Positions 32,059-41,287 of a stretch of 64,000 bases of DNA are shown piece after piece. The notes beneath the pieces are model-generated. The model made no database searches and was not told where the DNA came from. It saw only the letters and a list, made by a program, of their open reading frames with translations. The position numbers and the translations under genes are program-made. Source of the stretch: Marseilla massiliensis (lineage in GTDB: Bacteria > Bacteroidota > Bacteroidia > Bacteroidales > Bacteroidaceae); the NCBI RefSeq assembly GCF_016899955.1, contig NZ_JACJJL010000016.1, positions 32,216 to 96,215 of the forward strand, given 5' to 3'. Within the stretch, counting starts at the first letter, position 1, and each line of letters starts with the position of its first letter.

Positions 32059-34098
32059 TTACCACAGCTCGAGGCGCTCGGACTTGGGTATGAACATCTT
32101 GTCGCCCGGCTTCACTCCGAAAGCATCGTACCACATGTCGATGTGAGGCAAAGCCCCGTTGACACGCCACTTGTTGATAGAGTGCGGGTCGCTCTTGGTG
32201 CGGTTGCGTATGTCTTCGTCGGTAGAGTTGGCCGACCACACCCCGGCGTAGGCCAGGAAGAAGCGCTGGTCGGGCGTAAATCCGTCGATGGTCTTGAGCG
32301 GGGCGTTCTTGGTTGCATTTTTGTAAGCATAGAAAGCCACCTGCAGTCCGCCGTGGTCGGCCAGGTTCTCGCCCAGCGTCAGGCGCCCGTTGGCGTTGAG
32401 GTCGGGCAGCACCTTGATGGCCGAGAAGAACTCGGCGTACTTGTCGGCGCGCTCGGTGAAGTTCTTGGCGTCGCTCTCAGTCCACCAGTCCTTCATGTTT
32501 CCGTCCTTGTCGTAGTGGCGTCCGGAGTCGTCGAAGCCGTGCGTCATCTCGTGGCCAATCACCACGCCTATGGCACCATAGTTGAAAGCGTCGTCGGCAG
32601 TTGGGTCGAAGAACGGCGGCTGGAGTATGCCTGCGGGGAAGCAAATCTCGTTGGTGGTCGGGTTGTAATATGCGTTAACCGTCTGCGGGTACATGAACCA
32701 CTCGTCGCGGTCGACGGGCTTGCCGGCCTTGGTGTCAACGCTCCACTTGGTCCAGAAGCGGTTGCACTCTACAATGTTCTCGTAGTACGACTTCGAGGGG
32801 TCGATGTTAAGGTCGGTCATGTCTATCCACTTGTCGGGATAGCCAATCTTTACGTAGAAGGCGTTGAGCTTGTCGAGCGCGTTCTTCTTGGTCACGTCGC
32901 TCATCCAGCTCTGTGCCTTGATGCGCTCGCCAAGTGCCACCTGCAGGTTGTGCACGAGCGTCTTCATGCGTTCTTTCGACGATGCGGGGAAATACTTGTC
33001 GACATAAATCTTGCCCAAGGCCTGCCCCATCATGCTTTCCACCTGGCCGGTTGCGCGCTTCCACAGCGGGAAGTTCTCCTTGCGGCCTGTCAGGGTCTTT
33101 CCGAAGAAGTCGAACTGTGCCGCAACGATTTCATCGCTCAGGTAGTTGGCAGAGCTCATTATCTGGCCCCACTCCATGTAATCGCGGTATTCGTCGGGAG
33201 TGAGCGAGCCGATGAGCTTATCAGCCCCGGCCACAAACTCGGGCTGGCCCACCACGAGTTCCTGTATATACTCGGTCTTGACGCCGGTGGCGTTCATCAC
33301 CTGCACGAGCTTGACGTTGGGGTACTTGGCGTTGAAGTCGGCCAGGGTCATCTTGTGATAGTTGGCCTGCGGGTCGCGCAGCTCGGTGGTCGACTTCGAC
33401 AGGCGTGCCAGCTCGGTCTCGAGCTTCATCACGTTCTGCATCTTCTTCTGTGCCTGCTGCTCGGTGAAACCGTAGAGACAGAACATGCGCACGATGTGCT
33501 TCTTGTAGGCTTTGCGTATGCCTGCCGTGGTGGAGTCGGTGTCGAGGTAATACTCTTTCTGCCCGAGTGTTATGCCACCCTGCGAGATGTTGAGTATGTT
33601 GTGGCCGGCATTCTTCTCGTCGGCGCCTATATACATGCCCATGAACTCGCTGTCGCCCTTGGGGGCAAGCTCAAGCTGTATTGCGAAAAGCTCGCCTACG
33701 GTCTTGGCGGCCTCCATCTGGCGTATCACCGGCATGGCCGGCTCAACCCCGAGCTTGTTGCGCCTCACCGAGTCGATGGCGAGCTTGTAGAGGTCGCTCA
33801 GCTTGCGCTCGGTGGTGCCGGCGGCAAACGAGCCGCTCTTGAGCTCGTTGAGGATGGTGTTGATGCGCTTGTCGTTGTTCTCGGCCAACTGGTCGAAGCT
33901 GCCGTAACGCGCATAAGCGGCGGGCAGCGGGTGGCTCTTCATCCATCCGCCACAGGCAAACTCATAGAAATTCTCAGCCGGGCTAACGCTCCGGTCGAGG
34001 TTGGCAACGTCGATGCCTGACTTAAGGTCGCCCTGTGCCAACGCCACGACGGACATCGATACAAAGGCTACTGCTGGGATAAGTCTTCTGATTCTCAT
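32059..34098 (-). CDS. M13-family zinc metallopeptidase (PepO/neprilysin-like)
   Basis: A 679-residue M13 endopeptidase, which cleaves oligopeptides outside the cytoplasm. A signal peptide (MRIRRLIPAVAFVSMSVVAL, cleaved near ALAQG) precedes the N-terminal M13 domain (FYEFACGGWMKSHPLP). The catalytic domain holds the zinc motif VIGHEMTHGFDD and the downstream glutamate ligand in GENLADHGGLQVA. Asn/Ala-Tyr substrate-positioning NAYYNPTTNEICFPAGIL is present. All catalytic residues are intact and length is normal. ATG at 34096-34098 is chosen; the frame upstream is GC-rich non-coding sequence. Confidence 0.93.
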   Translation of the reverse strand: MRIRRLIPAVAFVSMSVVALAQGDLKSGIDVANLDRSVSPAENFYEFACGGWMKSHPLPAAYARYGSFDQLAENNDKRINTILNELKSGSFAAGTTERKLSDLYKLAIDSVRRNKLGVEPAMPVIRQMEAAKTVGELFAIQLELAPKGDSEFMGMYIGADEKNAGHNILNISQGGITLGQKEYYLDTDSTTAGIRKAYKKHIVRMFCLYGFTEQQAQKKMQNVMKLETELARLSKSTTELRDPQANYHKMTLADFNAKYPNVKLVQVMNATGVKTEYIQELVVGQPEFVAGADKLIGSLTPDEYRDYMEWGQIMSSANYLSDEIVAAQFDFFGKTLTGRKENFPLWKRATGQVESMMGQALGKIYVDKYFPASSKERMKTLVHNLQVALGERIKAQSWMSDVTKKNALDKLNAFYVKIGYPDKWIDMTDLNIDPSKSYYENIVECNRFWTKWSVDTKAGKPVDRDEWFMYPQTVNAYYNPTTNEICFPAGILQPPFFDPTADDAFNYGAIGVVIGHEMTHGFDDSGRHYDKDGNMKDWWTESDAKNFTERADKYAEFFSAIKVLPDLNANGRLTLGENLADHGGLQVAFYAYKNATKNAPLKTIDGFTPDQRFFLAYAGVWSANSTDEDIRNRTKSDPHSINKWRVNGALPHIDMWYDAFGVKPGDKMFIPKSERLELW

Positions 34099-34217
34099 AA
34101 TTGTATATTTTAGTTTGTACAATGTATCCATGCTGATGCGGCCGAGCGCCGCCCCGGGCTGCCGCCGGCCCCGCCCCGTGGCGAATCGAGGCTGCGGCCG
34201 GCCAACGCCAAGGCCGG

Positions 34218-36164
34218 CTACTGGCTGACCGACTCGAGCTCTTCTGACAGCCGCTCCCACCGCTCAACCTCGGCGTCGAGGTCTCTCTTTACCGACGTGT
34301 ATTCGGATATGAGCGCCATGTCGGAAGCATTCTCCGGACGGCACAGTATGTCGTCGAGCTCCTTCAGGCGGGCCTCCATCTTGCCTATGCGCGCCTCAGA
34401 CTCCTGCACGGCCCTCTCTGCCTTGCGTATTCGCTTCTGGGCCTCCTTGCGCTCGGCGTAGTCCATCTTGGCCGCCTCGGCAGGCTTCTCCTGCTGCGCC
34501 GGGGCTGCAGCGGGCTCGGCCTGGCGGCCGGCCGAAGGAGCCAGGGCGTCGAGGCTGTCGATGTTGCGCTCGCGCAGAAAGTCGTAGATGCCGCCCAGGT
34601 GCTCGCGCACACGGCCCCCGCCAAACTCGTAGACCTTTGTCACAAGGCCGTCGAGGAACTCGCGGTCGTGGCTGACAATGATTGCCGTGCCGTCGAAAGC
34701 CTTGATGGCCTCCTTCAGCACGTCCTTCGACTGCATGTCGAGATGGTTGGTGGGCTCGTCGAGGATGAGCAGGTTGACAGGCTCGAGCAGCAGCCTTATC
34801 ATGGCCAGGCGGCTGCGCTCGCCGCCGCTCAGCACGCTGACTTTCTTGTCGGAAGCCTCGCCCCCGAACATGAAGGCGCCCAGAATGTTCTTTATCCTGA
34901 GCCGTATCTCGCCCCGCGCCACCCTGTCGATGGTGTCGAACACGGTGAGGCTCTCGTCGAGCAGCTGCGCCTGGTTCTGCGCGAAATAGCCTATCTGCAC
35001 GTTATGGCCTATCTTCAGCGAGCCGGTGAAGGGTATCTCGCCCATTATGCACTTAACGAGCGTCGACTTGCCCTCACCGTTCTTGCCAACGAAGGCCACC
35101 TTCTCGCCGCGCTTTATTGTGAGCGTCACGTGGTCGAACACGGTGTGCGCACCGTAGTCCTTGCGCACGCCGTCACATATCACGGGGTAGTCGCCGCTGC
35201 GCAGGCACGGCGGAAACTTCAGGTGCATGGCCGAATTGTCTACCTCGTCGATTTCGATGGGCACAATCTTGGCCAGCTGCTTGATGCGGCTCTGCACCTG
35301 CACGGCCTTGGTGGGCTTGTAACGGAAGCGCTCTATGAACTCTTTCATGTCGGCAATCTCCTTCTGCTGGTTCTCGTACGCCCTGAGCTGCTGCTCCCGG
35401 CGCTCTGCGCGCAGTTTCACATACTCGTCGTACTTCACCTTGTAGTCGACCACCCGGCCGCAGCTTATCTCGAGTGTGCGGTTGGTTACGTTGTTGATGA
35501 ATGCCCTGTCGTGGCTAACCAGCACCACGGCCTTGGCACTCTGTGACAGGAATTGCTCCAGCCACTGTATGCTCTCGATGTCGAGATGGTTAGTGGGCTC
35601 GTCGAGCAGAAGCACGTCGGGCTTCTCAAGCAGTATCTTGGCCAGCTCGATGCGCATGCGCCAACCGCCGCTGAACTCGCTCGTGGGCCGGCCGAAGTCG
35701 GTGCGGGCAAAGCCCAGGCCCATGAGCGTACGCTCCAACTCGGCCTCGCAACTCTCGGCCCCTAGCATCATGTAGCGCTCGTGCTCGGCCGTGAACCGCT
35801 CGACCAGCTTGAGGTAGTCGTCGCTCTCGTAATCGGTGCGCTCCGACAGCTCGCGGTTGAGCGCATCGACGCGCTCCCTCATCTTGGTGACAGAAGAAAA
35901 CGCCTTGCGCGTCTCGTCTATCACGGTGGTGTCGTCCTGCAGCTTCATCACCTGCGGCAGGTAACCTATTGTGGTGTCGTTGGGAACAGCCACCACCCCA
36001 TCGGTGGGCTTCTGCATACCACAAAGAATCTTCAGCATGGTGGACTTGCCGGCTCCGTTCTTGCCCACAAGGGCTATACGGTCGCGTTCGTTGATGACAA
36101 AACTCACATCGCTGAACAGCGGCTTCACACCAAACTCAACCTTAAGTCCTTCAACGGAAATCAT
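34218..36164 (-). CDS. ABC-F family ATPase
   Basis: A 648-residue soluble ABC-F protein with two ATPase domains and no membrane segments; the family acts on ribosomes (translation control or antibiotic protection). Domain 1: Walker A GKNGAGKST, signature FSGGWRMR, Walker B LLLDEPTNHLD. A charged linker (about 235-320, the P-site tRNA interaction motif) follows. Domain 2: GKNGEGKST, LSGGERSR, LILDEPTNHLD. An Ala/Pro/Gln/Glu-rich stretch leads to a C-terminal coiled coil (about 565-648), as in Uup/YheS-type members. ATG at 36162-36164 is preceded by AAGGAGAAAAG. No sign of mobile resistance context. Confidence 0.92.
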   Translation of the reverse strand: MISVEGLKVEFGVKPLFSDVSFVINERDRIALVGKNGAGKSTMLKILCGMQKPTDGVVAVPNDTTIGYLPQVMKLQDDTTVIDETRKAFSSVTKMRERVDALNRELSERTDYESDDYLKLVERFTAEHERYMMLGAESCEAELERTLMGLGFARTDFGRPTSEFSGGWRMRIELAKILLEKPDVLLLDEPTNHLDIESIQWLEQFLSQSAKAVVLVSHDRAFINNVTNRTLEISCGRVVDYKVKYDEYVKLRAERREQQLRAYENQQKEIADMKEFIERFRYKPTKAVQVQSRIKQLAKIVPIEIDEVDNSAMHLKFPPCLRSGDYPVICDGVRKDYGAHTVFDHVTLTIKRGEKVAFVGKNGEGKSTLVKCIMGEIPFTGSLKIGHNVQIGYFAQNQAQLLDESLTVFDTIDRVARGEIRLRIKNILGAFMFGGEASDKKVSVLSGGERSRLAMIRLLLEPVNLLILDEPTNHLDMQSKDVLKEAIKAFDGTAIIVSHDREFLDGLVTKVYEFGGGRVREHLGGIYDFLRERNIDSLDALAPSAGRQAEPAAAPAQQEKPAEAAKMDYAERKEAQKRIRKAERAVQESEARIGKMEARLKELDDILCRPENASDMALISEYTSVKRDLDAEVERWERLSEELESVSQ

Positions 36165-36199
36165 CTGTATCTCTTTTCTCCTTAATCGTCTGTTAGGTG

Positions 36200-36231
36200 C
36201 AAAATTACTCTTTTTTTGCATATCACACAAG
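36200..36231 (-). promoter_or_regulatory. Promoter of the ABC-F gene
   Basis: Minus-strand CTTG (36228-36231), 20 bases, TAATTTTG (36200-36207). The -7 box is exact and the -33 box has one mismatch. Confidence 0.7.
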
Positions 36232-36429
36232 CAAATCAAGGATTTAGAGCCAATAATTAAGATTTTATGTGACTTCGGGGGCGGTAGGCGGCACAGCCAG
36301 GGGACGGCTGCACCACCGGAGGGCATGCCGGCGGGAGGCCCGCTTGCCGTGGTAACAAATCGCAACAAAACAGGCGCGAGCCGGACGTGCAGCCCCCGGA
36401 AAGCCGCCACCCGGGGCGAACAAGAAGCC

Positions 36430-36495
36430 GAAACGGCCCATATCGGAGTGTGAAAGGGGCAGAACCGCGACGTAACGGAGGCCGCCACATAACAC
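36430..36495. repeat. 22-bp tandem repeat array F (three units)
   Basis: Units at 36430 (GAAACGGCCCATATCGGA...), 36452 (GAAAGGGGCAGAACCGCG...) and 36474 (AACGGAGGCCGCC...). Only the first is close to consensus. It lies in the 630-base divergent gap 36165-36794 between the ABC-F gene and the arabinose operon. The arabinose side of that gap is AT-rich and regulatory. Confidence 0.62.
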
Positions 36496-36663
36496 CCTGT
36501 GGCCCAGAGGATTGCGCAGCCATGACTAAACGGTAACAAAAACTTACAAACCCGGGCTGTGGCATGCCCCCGGCGGCGACCGCGGCCTGCAACTGTGGCA
36601 TAACGAACAATATTGCAGAAGTACGCATGAATTATGGTTTAATCATGTTAAAACCTCTGTATT

Positions 36664-36738
36664 AGTGTAAAATAAACACTACATGGGCAAAAAAACAGGC
36701 AAATTGCTTTGCAATGTCAGAATTAAGCAGTAAATTTA
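36664..36738 (+). promoter_or_regulatory. Promoter and candidate operators of the arabinose regulon
   Basis: TTTG (36708-36711), 19 bases, TAAATTTA (36731-36738) is the best promoter; the leader would be about 50 bases. Two dyads accompany it: AGTGTAAAATAAACACT (36664-36680) upstream, and ATTGCTTTGCAAT (36703-36715), which contains the -33 box. Either could be the AraR operator; the choice is inference. Confidence 0.58.
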
Positions 36739-36794
36739 CAGCCTGTTAAACAAGAGGCAATATCTATAAACAATAACTAAAATACTATTTTTAA

Positions 36795-37961
36795 ATGAAC
36801 AACCTTAAGGTATCTATTGCAGGGCTCGGCATTGCTGCGGCAATGTTCACGGCCTGCACATCAGAGCATCAGACGGCTGTGACTGTCTCCGGACTGAACC
36901 CCGCCGCCTTCGACTCTGTAATCAACGGCAAGAAAACAGCCCTGTACACACTGACAAACAAGAGCGGCATGGAAGTTTGCATAACCAACTTCGGCGGCCG
37001 GGTGGTATCGATTGTCGTGCCCGACAAAGACGGCAACCCCACCGACGTGGTGCTCGGCTATGACAACCTGGCCCAGTATGCCGACACGGTGAACTCGCCA
37101 AGCGACTTCGGCTCGTCGGTAGGACGCTACGCCAACCGCATCAACAAGGGCCGGCTGACCGTTGAGGGCAAGGAATACCAGCTTCCGCAAAACAACTTCG
37201 GCCACTGCCTGCACGGCGGGCCCAGCGGATGGATGTACCAGGTGTATGACGCCGAGCAGCCCAACGACTCGACACTGAAACTGACCATCGTTTCGCCCGA
37301 CGGCGACAACGGATTCCCCGGCACAGTAACAGCGACAACCACTTACACCTTATTAAATAACAACACGCTCGACATCAGCTTTGATGCCACGACCGACAAA
37401 GAGACCGTGATAAACATGACAAACCACAGCTACTTCAACTTGAACGGCGACCCGTCGACCGAAGGCATGGACATGGTGCTCTACATCAACGCCGACAACT
37501 ACACACCGGCCGACTCTACCTACATGACTACCGGCGAGATAAGCCCAGTTGAAGGCACGCCGATGGACTTCCGCACACCGAGGGCACTTGAGCAGACCGT
37601 GAACGACACCACCTTCGAACAGATAAGGAACGCCAGCGGCTACGACCACAACTGGTGCCTCAACACCTACAAGGACGGGAAAGGCGACGACAAGACCGTT
37701 GCGGCATCGCTCTACTCACCCAAGACGGGCATTTTCCTCGAAATGTTCACCAACGAGCCAGGCGTGCAGGTGTACACCGGCAACTTCCAGGGCACAGGCG
37801 TAAGCTGCAAGCACGGCGTGAAATACCCGAAGCACGTGTCGGTATGCCTTGAAAGCCAGAAATACCCCGACTCGCCGAACAAGAAAGACTGGCCGTCGCC
37901 CTACCTCAAGCCGGGCGAGAAATACCACAGCCACGTGGCATACAAGTTCAGCGTAAAATGA
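36795..37961 (+). CDS. Aldose 1-epimerase (galactose mutarotase-like lipoprotein)
   Basis: A 388-residue aldose 1-epimerase that interconverts alpha and beta sugar anomers. The N-terminus is a lipoprotein signal with lipobox FTAC and lipidated C21, so it works on sugars in the periplasm or at the outer membrane. Family motifs include GSSVGRYANRI, the NNFGHCLHGG loop, NMTNHSYFNLNG with a catalytic histidine, and the TNEPGVQVYTGN stretch bearing the glutamate. It leads the arabinose regulon and lies 49 bases before the symporter gene, so arabinose is its likely substrate. Confidence 0.92.
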   Translation: MNNLKVSIAGLGIAAAMFTACTSEHQTAVTVSGLNPAAFDSVINGKKTALYTLTNKSGMEVCITNFGGRVVSIVVPDKDGNPTDVVLGYDNLAQYADTVNSPSDFGSSVGRYANRINKGRLTVEGKEYQLPQNNFGHCLHGGPSGWMYQVYDAEQPNDSTLKLTIVSPDGDNGFPGTVTATTTYTLLNNNTLDISFDATTDKETVINMTNHSYFNLNGDPSTEGMDMVLYINADNYTPADSTYMTTGEISPVEGTPMDFRTPRALEQTVNDTTFEQIRNASGYDHNWCLNTYKDGKGDDKTVAASLYSPKTGIFLEMFTNEPGVQVYTGNFQGTGVSCKHGVKYPKHVSVCLESQKYPDSPNKKDWPSPYLKPGEKYHSHVAYKFSVK

Positions 37962-38010
37962 AAGACACCAACAAACAGAAGCATAAAACACATACATACA
38001 ACTTAAGGAA

Positions 38011-39756
38011 ATGAACTGGAACACAAACGAATTCATTTGGCTCGACTGGGCTGTGCTCGCCGTAGGAGTGGTGGCCATAGTATGGGCAATATACCGCAGC
38101 ATAAAGAAAGACAGGGAGAAAATGAAGGGCGCCGACAGCCAGGACTACCTCTTTGGCAAGGGAGAGCCATGGTATATCATAGGCGCGGCCATCTTCGCGG
38201 CCAACATCGGCTCCGAACACCTGGTCGGACTGGCCGGCACCGGAGCGAAAGACGGCGTGGGCATGGCCCACTGGGAGATGCAGGGATGGATGATACTAAT
38301 CCTCGGCTGGCTTTTCGTGCCGTTCTACCAGCTGCTCAACACCAAGATGGGCAAGATCATCACCATGCCCGACTTCCTGAAGTTCCGCTACACACAGCGC
38401 ACGGGTTCGTGGCTGTCGATAATCACCCTGATTGCCTACGTGCTCACAAAGGTGTCGGTGACGGCGTTCACCGGCGGCATATTCTTTGAATACCTGCTCG
38501 GGCTGCCGTTCTGGTACGGCGCCATCGGCCTCATAGCCATCACGGCCGTGTTCACCGTGTTCGGCGGCATGAAGGGCGTGATGACGCTGTCGGCCATACA
38601 GACCCCCATCCTCATCATAGGCTCATTCCTCGTGCTCTTCCTTGGCCTGAGCATGCTCGGCAACGGCAGCATAGTGGAAGGATGGTCGCAGATGATGGAT
38701 GTGTGCAACGCAGCCCACGACGGATTCGGCACGACACACATGTTCCACACCAATCCCGACGACCCGATGTACCAGCAATTCCCGGGCTACGTGGTATTCC
38801 TCGGCGCTTCGATAATCGGTTTCTGGTATTGGTGCACCGACCAGCACATCGTTCAGCGTGTGCTCGGACAGACCAAGGGTGAGGACAATACGACCGTGAT
38901 GAAGCGCGCGCGCCGCGGCACCATAGCAGCCGGCTACTTCAAACTGCTGCCCGTGTTCATGTTCCTCATACCGGGAATGGTGGCTTTCGCCCTGTCACAG
39001 AAAGCAGGCAGCGGCATCATCATGGACATAACCAACTCTCACGACACCGACGGCGCGTTCGCAATGATGGTAAAGAACATCCTGCCGGCAGGCGTCAAGG
39101 GCCTCGTGACCATCGGATTCATCTGCGCGCTGGTGGCATCGCTGGCCGCATTCTTCAACAGCTGCGCCACCCTCTTCACCGAAGACTTCTACAAGCCAAT
39201 GAAGAAGGGCATGAGCGAAAGCCACTATGTGTTCGTTGGCCGCGTGGCCACGGTAGTGGTGGTGCTGCTCGGACTGGCGTGGATGCCTATAATGATGAAC
39301 ATGGGCAACCTGTATTCTTACCTGCAAGACATCCAGTCGCTCATAGCCCCGGCCATGGTGGCGGTGTTCACCCTGGGCATATTCTCGAAGCGCATAACGC
39401 CGAAAGCCGGCGAGTGGGGCCTCATCGGCGGCTTCCTCATCGGCATGCTCCGACTGCTGACCAACGTGCTCACCAACTCGGGCAAGGCCACCATGGAGGG
39501 TGCCTTCTGGGAGAACACCACATGGTTCTGGCAAACCAACTGGCTCATATTCGAGGTTTGGCTGCTCGTGTTCATCATTGTGGCCATGTTCATAATCTCG
39601 TGCTTCACGCCGAAACCCAGCAAGGAGCAGATTGAGGCCATAACTTTCACAGGGAGCTACAAGAAGGCCATACGCGACAGCTGGAACGTATGGGACGTCG
39701 TGGCATCGCTCGGCGTAGTGGCCCTGTGCGCCGCCTTCTACATCTACTTCTGGTAA
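38011..39756 (+). CDS. araP: Sodium/solute symporter (arabinose transporter AraP-like)
   Basis: A 581-residue sodium:solute symporter of the SSS/SGLT family, with about 14 hydrophobic helices. Motifs: FAANIGSEHLVGLAGTGA near the N-terminus, GGMKGVMTLSAIQTPILI, and WYWCTDQHIVQRVLGQT, all typical of SGLT-type sugar carriers. It sits between a mutarotase and araR. The same order occurs in the Bacteroides arabinose locus, where the symporter takes up L-arabinose. A hairpin (39762-39809) separates it from araR. Confidence 0.9.
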   Translation: MNWNTNEFIWLDWAVLAVGVVAIVWAIYRSIKKDREKMKGADSQDYLFGKGEPWYIIGAAIFAANIGSEHLVGLAGTGAKDGVGMAHWEMQGWMILILGWLFVPFYQLLNTKMGKIITMPDFLKFRYTQRTGSWLSIITLIAYVLTKVSVTAFTGGIFFEYLLGLPFWYGAIGLIAITAVFTVFGGMKGVMTLSAIQTPILIIGSFLVLFLGLSMLGNGSIVEGWSQMMDVCNAAHDGFGTTHMFHTNPDDPMYQQFPGYVVFLGASIIGFWYWCTDQHIVQRVLGQTKGEDNTTVMKRARRGTIAAGYFKLLPVFMFLIPGMVAFALSQKAGSGIIMDITNSHDTDGAFAMMVKNILPAGVKGLVTIGFICALVASLAAFFNSCATLFTEDFYKPMKKGMSESHYVFVGRVATVVVVLLGLAWMPIMMNMGNLYSYLQDIQSLIAPAMVAVFTLGIFSKRITPKAGEWGLIGGFLIGMLRLLTNVLTNSGKATMEGAFWENTTWFWQTNWLIFEVWLLVFIIVAMFIISCFTPKPSKEQIEAITFTGSYKKAIRDSWNVWDVVASLGVVALCAAFYIYFW

Positions 39757-39761
39757 GCAAC

Positions 39762-39809
39762 ATGCCACCGGGCCGGCACGGCACTTACGCCTGGCTGCCC
39801 CGGTGGCAT
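39762..39809 (+). terminator. Hairpin between araP and araR
   Basis: Perfect 11-base arms ATGCCACCGGG (39762-39772) and CCCGGTGGCAT (39799-39809) begin three bases after the araP stop. There is no T-tract. It may stabilise the upstream mRNA or partly terminate transcription. Confidence 0.6.
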
Positions 39810-39831
39810 CAATACAATCAAAAGAATACTG

Positions 39832-40509
39832 ATGACAACATATTACGAAGAATATTCCAAAGTACTTGTGTCTGTCGACTGCATCATCTTCGGCTTCGAC
39901 GAGGGTGAGCTGAAGATACTCATCGGCAAGCGCAAGATGGACCCGGGGCGCGACCAGTGGTCGCTCTACGGAGGGTTCATCCACGACGAAGAAAGCGTTG
40001 ACGACGCAGCCAACCGCGTGCTGTTCCAGCTAACGGGCTTGAGAAACATATACATGAGGCAGGTGGGGGCCTTCGGCAACGTAGACCGTGACCCCGGAGA
40101 GCGGGTAATATCAATTGCCTACTATGCCCTGATAAACGTGAAAGACTACGACAGCAACCTGCAGGAGGAGCACGGGCTGAAGTGGGTGCCGGTCAATGAC
40201 CTGCCGCAAATGTATTCAGACCACAACACCATGGTGGCCAAGGCCCACAAGATGATGCAGCGCAAGATATCGCACGAGCCTATAAGCTTCAACCTGCTGC
40301 CTAAGCTGTTCACGCTGACGCAACTGCAAAAGCTCTACGAAGCCGTGTGCGGCGAGAAGGTCGACAAGCGGAACTTCCGCAAGAGGATAAAGGAAATGGA
40401 CTTCATCGAGAAGACAGAACTGATAGACAAGACCAGTTCGAAGCGTGGGGCCTATCTCTACAGGTTCAACAAAATGGCCTACAACGAAGACCCCAACTTC
40501 AAGCTGTAA
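39832..40509 (+). CDS. araR: NUDIX-type arabinose regulator AraR
   Basis: A 225-residue regulator: an N-terminal Nudix-fold sensor domain (about 10-150) and a C-terminal winged helix (about 155-225, with LFTLTQLQKLYEAVCGE and NFRKRIKEMDFIEKTE). The Nudix box is incomplete (GFIHDEESVDDAANRVLFQLTG lacks the full set of catalytic glutamates), as expected for a ligand-binding rather than hydrolytic domain. This is the AraR class of Bacteroides, distinct from the GntR-type AraR of Bacillus and from AraC. L-arabinose is the expected effector. It is embedded within the operon it should control. Confidence 0.92.
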   Translation: MTTYYEEYSKVLVSVDCIIFGFDEGELKILIGKRKMDPGRDQWSLYGGFIHDEESVDDAANRVLFQLTGLRNIYMRQVGAFGNVDRDPGERVISIAYYALINVKDYDSNLQEEHGLKWVPVNDLPQMYSDHNTMVAKAHKMMQRKISHEPISFNLLPKLFTLTQLQKLYEAVCGEKVDKRNFRKRIKEMDFIEKTELIDKTSSKRGAYLYRFNKMAYNEDPNFKL

Positions 40510-40530
40510 ACAAAACAAAAGCATACAATC

Positions 40531-41232
40531 ATGTTAGAAGAACTGAAAGAAAAAGTATTCAAGGCCAACTTGGACTTGGTGAAGCATAACCTGGTGATAT
40601 TCACATGGGGCAACGTCTCGGCGATAGACCGCGAAAAAGGCCTCGTGGTAATCAAGCCGTCGGGTGTGAGCTATGACACGATGAAGGCATCAGACATGGT
40701 GGTGGTTGACGTAAACACGGGCAAGGTGGTGGAGGGCGACCTCAACCCCTCGTCAGACACACCCACACACCTCGTCATCTACAGGGCCTTCCCCGAGATT
40801 GGCGGCATTGTGCACACCCACTCTACCTACGCCACGGCCTGGGCGCAAGCCGGCAAGGACATACCCAACATAGGGACGACACATGCCGACTACTTCCACG
40901 ACGACATACCCTGCACCGACGACATGACCGAAGCCGAGGTGAAAGGCGACTATGAGCTGGAAACGGGCAACGTCATCGTGCGCCGCCTCAACGAGGGGGG
41001 CATCAACCCCGTGCACACACCTGGCGTGCTGGTGAAAAACCACGGGCCGTTCGCATGGGGAAAAGACGCCGACAACGCCGTATACAACGCCGTGGTGATG
41101 GAGCAGGTGGCCAAGATGGCATTCGTGTCGTTTGCCGTCAACCCAGCCACAACCATGAACCCGCTGCTCGTCGAGAAGCACTTCAGCCGCAAGCACGGCC
41201 CTAACGCTTACTACGGACAGAAGAAAAAGTAA
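40531..41232 (+). CDS. araD: L-ribulose-5-phosphate 4-epimerase
   Basis: Class II aldolase/epimerase (233 residues) converting L-ribulose 5-phosphate to D-xylulose 5-phosphate, the last arabinose-specific step. The zinc site is visible as [12 protein letters not shown] (about 95-106) with a later histidine in [20 protein letters not shown] context; [20 protein letters not shown] and [10 protein letters not shown] are family signatures. Length is typical. It begins 21 bases after araR and is followed 55 bases later by araA. Confidence 0.94.
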   Translation: MLEELKEKVFKANLDLVKHNLVIFTWGNVSAIDREKGLVVIKPSGVSYDTMKASDMVVVDVNTGKVVEGDLNPSSDTPTHLVIYRAFPEIGGIVHTHSTYATAWAQAGKDIPNIGTTHADYFHDDIPCTDDMTEAEVKGDYELETGNVIVRRLNEGGINPVHTPGVLVKNHGPFAWGKDADNAVYNAVVMEQVAKMAFVSFAVNPATTMNPLLVEKHFSRKHGPNAYYGQKKK

Positions 41233-41287
41233 AACCGGAACAAAAGACATAACAAAACATTTCATAACTAAAAACAGACAGACAACT

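Noticed and set aside
32029..34020. 663-residue frame on the plus strand
   Set aside because: It is opposite the intact M13 peptidase gene. It has no promoter and only shadow-type composition.
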